Shown piece by piece: positions 33,738 to 39,702 of a DNA stretch of 39,702 bases. The stretch is from the NCBI GenBank assembly GCA_902513495.1, contig CABXNH010000008.1:1-39702 (forward strand), read 5' to 3'. This stretch comes from an uncultured Gammaproteobacteria bacterium. Lineage in GTDB: Bacteria > Pseudomonadota > Gammaproteobacteria > PS1 > Pseudothioglobaceae. Each line of letters starts with the position of its first letter. Position 1 is the first letter of the stretch. The notes beneath the pieces are model-generated. The model did no database searches. It saw nothing but the letters and a program-made list of their open reading frames with translations, and had not been told where the DNA came from. Made by a program: the position numbers and the translations under genes.

Positions 33738-35279
33738 ATGCCCATAAAAAGAGCTTTAATCAGCGTTTCAGATAAAACTGGAATCGCTGAATTTGCAAAA
33801 GGCCTCTCGTCATTAAATATAGAAATTATATCTACTGGTGGTACTGCAAAACTTCTTCAAGACAATAATATTCCTGTAACAGAGGTGTCTGACTTTACTG
33901 GCTATCCTGAAATGATGGCAGGACGCGTCAAAACTCTTAACCCAAAGATTCATGGTGGCATTTTAGCCAGAAGAGGTAAGGATGAAGAGGTAATGTCACG
34001 TAATGATATTAAACCAATCGACTTAGTTGTTGTTAATTTATATCCATTTCAGCAAACCATTAATAATCCTAACTGTACCGAAGAAGATGCCATTGAAAAT
34101 ATTGATATTGGTGGGCCAGCAATGCTTCGCTCAAGTGCAAAAAATCATGTTTCAGTCACTGTGATTGTTGATAGTTCTGATTATCAATTAATACTCGATG
34201 CAATAGACAGTAATGGAGACACAACTCTTGAAATGAGAAAGTCATTAGCTCTAAAAACGTTTGAACATACAGCACAATATGATGGCGCAATTGCTAATTA
34301 TCTTGGTCGCATGAATGATGGCTTTTCAAATACATTAAATCTTCAATTCATCAAATCACAAGCAATGCGTTACGGTGAAAATCCTCATCAAAATGCAGCT
34401 TTTTACAAAGAACTAAATCAAACTCAAGCCTCTGTTTCTTCGAGTAACCAAATTCAAGGAAAACCTCTTTCATTCAATAATCTAGCTGATGCAGATGCTG
34501 CTTTAGAGTGTGTTCGAGATTTTGAGGAACCAAGCTGTGTAATTATTAAACACGCAAATCCATGTGGCGTTGCAACGAGAGAAAATATCTACCAAGCCTA
34601 TCAAAGTGCCTACCTTACCGACCCTACCTCTGCATTTGGTGGGATTATTGCTTTTAACCGCGAGCTAGATAAAGAAACCGCACAGAGCATAATCAACCAA
34701 CAGTTTGTGGAGGTTATTATTGCCCCAAAGATTGTTGAAGGCGCAAGATCTGTTTTATTACAAAAAGAAAATATTAGAGTTCTAGAGTGTGGTGATCTAG
34801 AAAAGGCACAACAATCGTTTGACTATAAAAAAATATCTGGCGGCCTCCTCATTCAAGATAAAGACTTAACCTTATTAAATCCATCTGATATGAAATGCGT
34901 AACCTCTTTAAGTCCGAGTGAATCTCAGATGAAAGATTTATTGTTTGCATGGAAGGTTGCAAAGTACGTCAAGTCAAACGCAATCGTCTATGCAAAAGAT
35001 GAAATGACTATAGGTGTTGGCGCAGGTCAAATGTCTAGAGTTTATTCAGCGAAGATTGCTAGCATTAAAGCAGCCGATGAAAACTTAGAGGTAAAAGGTT
35101 CCGTCATGGCGTCAGACGCATTCTTTCCATTCCGTGATGGTATAGATGCAGCCGCTCAAGTTGGAATCACTGCAATTATTCACCCAGGAGGGTCAATGCG
35201 TGATGACGAAGTAATCTCAGCAGCGAATGAGCATGGAATTGCTATGGTATTTACAGGAATGCGTCATTTTAAGCACTAA
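33738..35279 (+). CDS. purH: Bifunctional AICAR formyltransferase / IMP cyclohydrolase
   Basis: It performs the last two steps of purine synthesis, using 10-formyl-tetrahydrofolate. The 513-residue length is normal. The N-terminal MGS-like cyclohydrolase domain (1-190) shows [45 protein letters not shown] and [16 protein letters not shown]. The transferase domain has [46 protein letters not shown] and [18 protein letters not shown]. It lies 48 bases after fis and is likely partly read from that operon. The next gene is convergent, with a 25-base gap lacking a clear terminator. Confidence 0.98.
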   Translation: MPIKRALISVSDKTGIAEFAKGLSSLNIEIISTGGTAKLLQDNNIPVTEVSDFTGYPEMMAGRVKTLNPKIHGGILARRGKDEEVMSRNDIKPIDLVVVNLYPFQQTINNPNCTEEDAIENIDIGGPAMLRSSAKNHVSVTVIVDSSDYQLILDAIDSNGDTTLEMRKSLALKTFEHTAQYDGAIANYLGRMNDGFSNTLNLQFIKSQAMRYGENPHQNAAFYKELNQTQASVSSSNQIQGKPLSFNNLADADAALECVRDFEEPSCVIIKHANPCGVATRENIYQAYQSAYLTDPTSAFGGIIAFNRELDKETAQSIINQQFVEVIIAPKIVEGARSVLLQKENIRVLECGDLEKAQQSFDYKKISGGLLIQDKDLTLLNPSDMKCVTSLSPSESQMKDLLFAWKVAKYVKSNAIVYAKDEMTIGVGAGQMSRVYSAKIASIKAADENLEVKGSVMASDAFFPFRDGIDAAAQVGITAIIHPGGSMRDDEVISAANEHGIAMVFTGMRHFKH

Positions 35280-35304
35280 AAATTTGACTTTAGTTGAGAG
35301 ATTC

Positions 35305-36069
35305 TTAATATCTGAGTGATAAGCAGCTCAACCCACCGTCAAGTTTTTTGTATTCGGAAACATCAACCTCTATAACGTTATACCCAGTGCTACTTATTTT
35401 GTCTTTTGCAAGCGGGTATCCAGTTGGAATAAGAACATTATTGTTTACCCAAATACAATTTGCAGCATAACTCTCTTCTTCAGGTATCTCAATGTGATCG
35501 AATCCTGAAAAAATAGGGTCATCTTTGAACTCACCGCATATAACTAACAGGTTATTTTCGAGATAAGAAAGGCCTGTCTTAAGATGGAGAACTTCCCTAA
35601 GATTTACAGTGGAACCTGTGTAGCCATACCTACTAAGAATCCTAATGATTTGTTCAGCGCCTTGAATATTTGTTCTATCTGATAACCCAATATAATAATG
35701 ACTATCAACCATCATTATGTCGCCCGCTTCTATAGTTCCCGGCGCTTCAACACTCTCAACATTATCAAATTGACCCCTTAAAACAGTTTCAATTTGTTCA
35801 ACCTCCCCTCTTCGGGACTTGGCACCTGGACGTGTAAAAATAGCACATTTTGGTGTTATAAGAGCTACATCTTCTACAAAAGTTGAGTCAGGATAATCTT
35901 CACAAGATTCTAACACATGCACCTCAAGGCCGCATGATTGAAGAGCCTCTATATAGGCCTTATGCTGAATGATGGCTTTTTGATAATCTGGAGATCCAAG
36001 GTGTATAGAATCAGTCAAGCCATTAATTAGGCTTTTCCCAGGAATTCTAACAATTGCCTTAGAAAACAT
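35305..36069 (-). CDS. Dimethylarginine dimethylaminohydrolase (DDAH)
   Basis: A 254-residue amidinotransferase-fold hydrolase that splits N-omega-methylated arginines into citrulline and a methylamine or dimethylamine. Length and catalytic residues coincide with the Pseudomonas aeruginosa enzyme as I recall it: E114 in GTIEAGD, H162 in VLHLKTGLSYL and nucleophile C249 in LDGGLSCLSLRY. The PDSTFVEDVAL substrate segment is also present. Arginine deiminase is less likely because that family is about 400 residues. It is last in an apparent operon after the M20D hydrolase (20-base gap) and the dehydrogenase, which suggests degradation of methylated arginine as a nitrogen or one-carbon source. Confidence 0.9.
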   Translation of the reverse strand: MFSKAIVRIPGKSLINGLTDSIHLGSPDYQKAIIQHKAYIEALQSCGLEVHVLESCEDYPDSTFVEDVALITPKCAIFTRPGAKSRRGEVEQIETVLRGQFDNVESVEAPGTIEAGDIMMVDSHYYIGLSDRTNIQGAEQIIRILSRYGYTGSTVNLREVLHLKTGLSYLENNLLVICGEFKDDPIFSGFDHIEIPEEESYAANCIWVNNNVLIPTGYPLAKDKISSTGYNVIEVDVSEYKKLDGGLSCLSLRY

Positions 36070-36089
36070 ACACTAAACCTTTTAAAAAA

Positions 36090-37268
36090 TTACTTTAGGA
36101 TTTCCTTGACTAACGCCACCCAGTAGCTGCTTCCTAGAGGAAGGATTTCGTCATTAAAATCATACTGCGTATTGTGAAGCATGCATCCACCTTCCGGTCC
36201 ATCTTCTGAAACGAGACCGTTACCGATCCAAATGTAAGCACCTTCAGATGCATTAAGTAAAAATGAAAAATCTTCTGAACCCATACTAGGCTTCTCATTC
36301 CTTAAAACATTTTCACTACCTACAACCTCTTCAGCAGCTAGGGCACAGAGCATAGCATGCTTTGGAGTATTTACTGTTGCAGGATAATTTGGAACGGAGC
36401 TGAATGATGTCGTTGCTCCCATAGACTCACTTATACCTTTAGCGATACTCTTAATTTTTTCCTTTACTTCATTGCCCACTTCGGATTTAAAGTATCTAAG
36501 AGATCCAGTTAAGTTCATTTCGTTTGGAATGACATTAGATACGAAACCAGCATCAACCATTGTAATGCTGACTACTGCAGAATCTAGCGGTGCAACATTT
36601 CTTGAAACGACACTTTGAAGCGCTGTAATAATTTGAGATCCTATAACTATTGGATCAATGCATTGATCTGGCATAGCAGCATGACCACCCTTCCCTTTAA
36701 TTGTAATCTTGAGAGTTTCATTTGCGGCCATCACTGCAGTGTCATGAACGGCAAACTGACCTTCAGCCATACCTGGCCAATTATGCATCCCATAAACCGC
36801 CTCGCAGGGAAATTTTTCAAATATGCCTTCTTCAACCATGACGCGTCCACCACCTCCGCCCTCTTCTGCAGGCTGAAAAATAAAATGAACGGTACCAGAA
36901 AAATTATTATTCTCTTTTAAATAAAGAGCAGCTCCAAGAAGCATTGTTGAATGGCCATCATGTCCACAAGCGTGCATCTTTCCGTTATGAATCGACTTAT
37001 GACTAAACTCATTCCTCTCTTGAATCGGAAGCGCATCCATGTCAGCACGCAGTCCAATAACCTTGCCTTTTTTTGCCCCATGAACAGTCGCAACTATCCC
37101 TGTAACTGCAAGACCGCGGTGCATTTCAATATTATTTGACTCTAAAACAGAAGCTATGAAGTCACTCGTCATCTCCTCTTCAAAGCTTAGCTCTGGGTGC
37201 TTATGTATATGGCGGCGCCAAGTCACCATTTGCTCATGAAGCTTCGATTTAGCTTTAATTAGAGACAT
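36090..37268 (-). CDS. M20D-family metallo-amidohydrolase
   Basis: A 392-residue cytosolic zinc or manganese hydrolase of the HipO/IAA-amino-acid-hydrolase type, which releases amino acids from N-acyl conjugates. Metal motifs are HACGHDGH (with the bridging Cys), the PAEEGGGG glutamates, MHNWPG and a late SEDFSF plus MLHNTQYDFND. The dimerisation domain lies at about 180-295 (KGKGGHAAMPDQCIDP). Substrate specificity cannot be read from sequence. It sits between a DMGDH-like gene (six bases upstream) and DDAH, so an N-acyl or amide derivative of a methylated amino acid is a reasonable inference. Confidence 0.88.
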   Translation of the reverse strand: MSLIKAKSKLHEQMVTWRRHIHKHPELSFEEEMTSDFIASVLESNNIEMHRGLAVTGIVATVHGAKKGKVIGLRADMDALPIQERNEFSHKSIHNGKMHACGHDGHSTMLLGAALYLKENNNFSGTVHFIFQPAEEGGGGGRVMVEEGIFEKFPCEAVYGMHNWPGMAEGQFAVHDTAVMAANETLKITIKGKGGHAAMPDQCIDPIVIGSQIITALQSVVSRNVAPLDSAVVSITMVDAGFVSNVIPNEMNLTGSLRYFKSEVGNEVKEKIKSIAKGISESMGATTSFSSVPNYPATVNTPKHAMLCALAAEEVVGSENVLRNEKPSMGSEDFSFLLNASEGAYIWIGNGLVSEDGPEGGCMLHNTQYDFNDEILPLGSSYWVALVKEILK

Positions 37269-37274
37269 ATTTAT

Positions 37275-39702
37275 TTAAGACCTTAAACTTTCGTTAGTCG
37301 GATCAAACGGTGACTCTTCTATTACAACTGACATATATTTCTCACCCAGTATTTCAATTTCAAGTTCAGTTCCAATGGCAGTCAGGTCTTTCTTTACAAG
37401 ACCTAGCACTAGAGACTTGCCACAACGCCAACCAAAGCCACCTGATGTTGCCCTTCCAACAACTTCACCATTCTTGTAAATAGCTTCAGAGCCGCGAGCA
37501 TCTGCATCAACAATGCCAAGCACTTCCATAGTTACAAAACCATTAGAAGCGCCTCGTTCTTGCCAATCTTTCAAAGCTTTCTTACCAATAAAATCGTTTT
37601 CTTTATCCAGCCTTACAAAACGATCTAACCCAGACTCATAGGCAGAATACTCAATTGACATTTCTCTCGGAATAAGGCGGTACGATTTTTCAAGACGCAT
37701 GCTGTCCATTGCACGAATACCAAAAGGCTTTATATCAAATTCAGCGCCAGCTTCCATCACTTGATCGAAGATATAATTTTGCATCTCAATTGGATGATGA
37801 AGCTCCCAGCCTAATTCACCAACGAAGTTAACACGGAGTGCTTCTGCTGAGGCATACCCAACATTGATTTTTTTACCAGTTAACCACTTAAAGTTTTCGT
37901 TTGATAAGTTAGTGTCAGTAAGTTTTTGAAGGACATCTCGAGATCTTGGTCCTGCCAATACAAGAACACCTGTTTGTGTTGTTACTCTCTGAATGCTGAC
38001 AGTTCCATCCTTGGGAGCAAGTTTGAATAAATAATCATGGTCATGTGTTTCAAAAGCACCAGCAGAGACTAAATAATAGCTTTGTGGGCCGGTTTTATAA
38101 ACCGTAAATTCTGATCGGACTCCACCGTTTAGAGAAAGCATATGAACAAGGCTAATTCTGCCGATAGTTTTGGGCATCTTGTTAGCAAAGATATATTCTA
38201 ACCAATCCTCTGCTCCAGGCCCTTTGACAACACACTTAGCAAAGGCCGACATATCAAGAAGCCCCACCTTTTCATTAACATGCCTACATTCATTCCCAAC
38301 ATGCTCGAAATAGTTGGAGCGACGAAAGGAATTCTTCTCAACAATACGTCCATCATCTAAAGCTTTAGAGTGGTTTTTGTTGAGAATAACTTTTGAAGGG
38401 TCTGCCTGATTTAAATCTTCAGCAGTTAGTGAATAATCTGCACTTGGCATAAACCAGTTTGGACGCTCCCAACCATAAACGGATCCAAATACCGCGCCCA
38501 AATCTTTCATTCGATCATAGCATGGCGCAGTTTTGAGGGGCCTTGCAGCACTTCTCTCTTCGTCAGGATAGTGAGTAGTGAAAACATTTGCGTACGCTTC
38601 CTCATTCTTTTCTTTCAAATATCCACGGGTAGCGTAGGGGCCAAATCGACGTGGATCCACGCCCATCATGTCGACTGTTGGCTCGCCGTCTACCATCCAC
38701 TCTGCAAGCTGCCAGCCGGCACCACCAGCAGCAGTTATTCCAAAACTATGTCCTTCGTTCAGCCAGAAGTTATTTAGTCCTGGCGCAGGCCCAACAATTG
38801 GGTTGCCATCTGGAGTGTAGGCAATTGCACCATTATATATTTCCTTAATTCCCACCTCACCAAAAGCTGGAACACGATTGATGCATGCATCAATGTGGGG
38901 CATTAAGCGGTCAAGTTCACCATTAAATAACTCGTACTTACAGTCATCGCTTGGTCCATCAACGTAGCATGCTGGGGCTCCTTTTTCATAGATACCTAAG
39001 ATCATTCCGCCAGCCTCTTCGCGGAGGTAATACGCTGCATCTGATTCACGGAGAACAGCCATTTCAGGAAGACCCTGTTTCTTTCTTTTTAAAATGTCAG
39101 GGTGTGGCTCAGTGACAAGGAACTGATGTTCTACAGGAATAACAGGCACATCGAGCCCCACCATTTCACCAGTCTTTCTTGCAAAACTTCCGGTACATGA
39201 CACAATGTGTTCGCATGCTATATCGCCTTTATCAGTCTTAACTACCCAGGTGTGGTCTTTTTGCTGTTCTAAGTCTGTGACTATGGTGTTTTCATAGATT
39301 TCAGCGCCACGATTTCTAGCTCCTTTACATAAAGCTTGGGTTAAGTCTGCTGGCTGAATGTAGCCATCATCTGGATGCTGAATTGCTCCAACTAGGCCCT
39401 CAGTATTGCATAAAGGCCAAACCTCTTTCACTTCATCTGGGGTTAAAAATTTAACATCGACACCTACGGTGCTTCCAACACCAGAATAATATTTATATTC
39501 ATCCATTCGGTCCTGGCAATTTGCTAAACGAATATTTGAGACGACACTAAAGCCAACATTCATACCAGTTTCTTTTTCGAGTTCATGATAGAAATCAACG
39601 GAGTATTGGTGCAGTTTTCCAACTGAGTAACTCATATTAAATAGAGGCAATAGTCCAGCTGCATGCCAAGTCGAACCAGATGTCAAGTCTTTACGTTCAA
39701 CT
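37275..39702 (-). CDS. Dimethylglycine/sarcosine dehydrogenase-family flavoprotein, 5'-truncated by window end
   Basis: At least 808 residues are visible and the frame runs off the right edge; about 35-45 N-terminal residues, including the FAD GxGxxG loop, are missing. The first visible residues are VERKDLTSGSTWHAAGL; the histidine of WHAAG carries covalent FAD in dimethylglycine dehydrogenase. A DAO-type FAD domain reaches about residue 370, with NGAIAYTPDGNPIVGPAPG and the HSFGITAAGGAG motif. A linker (GWERPNWFMP) leads to a GcvT-like folate domain to the end (FVGELGWELHHP, KKALKDWQERG). The enzyme demethylates an N-methyl amino acid and may yield 5,10-methylene-tetrahydrofolate. Dimethylglycine, sarcosine or another methylamine compound is possible. 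It is first of three operon genes visible here. Confidence 0.88.
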   Translation of the reverse strand, partial: VERKDLTSGSTWHAAGLLPLFNMSYSVGKLHQYSVDFYHELEKETGMNVGFSVVSNIRLANCQDRMDEYKYYSGVGSTVGVDVKFLTPDEVKEVWPLCNTEGLVGAIQHPDDGYIQPADLTQALCKGARNRGAEIYENTIVTDLEQQKDHTWVVKTDKGDIACEHIVSCTGSFARKTGEMVGLDVPVIPVEHQFLVTEPHPDILKRKKQGLPEMAVLRESDAAYYLREEAGGMILGIYEKGAPACYVDGPSDDCKYELFNGELDRLMPHIDACINRVPAFGEVGIKEIYNGAIAYTPDGNPIVGPAPGLNNFWLNEGHSFGITAAGGAGWQLAEWMVDGEPTVDMMGVDPRRFGPYATRGYLKEKNEEAYANVFTTHYPDEERSAARPLKTAPCYDRMKDLGAVFGSVYGWERPNWFMPSADYSLTAEDLNQADPSKVILNKNHSKALDDGRIVEKNSFRRSNYFEHVGNECRHVNEKVGLLDMSAFAKCVVKGPGAEDWLEYIFANKMPKTIGRISLVHMLSLNGGVRSEFTVYKTGPQSYYLVSAGAFETHDHDYLFKLAPKDGTVSIQRVTTQTGVLVLAGPRSRDVLQKLTDTNLSNENFKWLTGKKINVGYASAEALRVNFVGELGWELHHPIEMQNYIFDQVMEAGAEFDIKPFGIRAMDSMRLEKSYRLIPREMSIEYSAYESGLDRFVRLDKENDFIGKKALKDWQERGASNGFVTMEVLGIVDADARGSEAIYKNGEVVGRATSGGFGWRCGKSLVLGLVKKDLTAIGTELEIEILGEKYMSVVIEESPFDPTNESLRS

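Noticed and set aside
39684-39686. A TTG start codon for the dimethylglycine dehydrogenase-like gene.
   Set aside because: The frame continues upstream with VERKD, the conserved residues preceding LTSGSTWHAAGL, so the gene is cut by the window edge.

Overview
The window is A+T-rich bacterial chromosome, tightly packed, with genes on both strands and many 1-8 base overlaps. Protein families and gene order point to a gammaproteobacterium: cmoA, a yibN-type rhodanese next to gpsA, rplM-rpsI, dusB-fis-purH, and exonuclease I and endonuclease III of enterobacterial length and residue numbering. The compact A+T-rich genome and a dimethylarginine/dimethylglycine-type catabolic cluster suggest a streamlined marine lineage such as the SUP05/Thioglobaceae group. 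That placement is inference. No rRNA, tRNA or CRISPR was recognised.

Layout. 1-3.4 kb (+): 3' part of cmoA, trpG/pabA-type glutaminase, membrane rhodanese, gpsA and a Bax-like glucosaminidase, ending at a bidirectional terminator. 3.4-6.0 kb (-): rpsI and rplM, then a phosphoethanolamine transferase of the EptA/MCR family. 6.0-8.1 kb (+): TatD-type hydrolase, tcdA and a thioredoxin-fold protein. 8.1-13.1 kb (+): deaD, a cold-shock protein, sbcB, nth and a DUF1841 gene, most with their own visible promoter. 13.2-19.7 kb (-): a mixed biosynthetic block of folB-folK, dsbA-thiD-hisC-nif3 and asd-hisB-hisH. 19.85 kb (+): plsY with a TTG start.

20.48-22.89 kb is the unusual part. A short segment carrying two genes, a PH-SHOCT protein and a secreted helical protein, sits exactly at the 3' end of an ABC-2 permease gene. 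It is bounded by 20-bp direct repeats that both encode the last residues and stop of that permease. Just inside each end are directly repeated TTAATACAAACT motifs. This is the architecture of a site-specific integrative element with attL, attR and integrase arm sites, but no integrase gene is present. It is the best candidate here for an undescribed system.

22.9-24.5 kb (-): the two-gene YadGH-like ABC exporter. 24.7-30.3 kb (+): aceF and lpd without an adjacent aceE, then a Pcm-like methyltransferase and an RND exporter. 30.4-35.3 kb (+): nadB-def-dusB-fis, then purH. 35.3 kb to the end (-): an apparent operon of a dimethylglycine/sarcosine dehydrogenase-family flavoprotein (cut by the window end), an M20D amidohydrolase and a dimethylarginine dimethylaminohydrolase, probably for use of methylated amino compounds.
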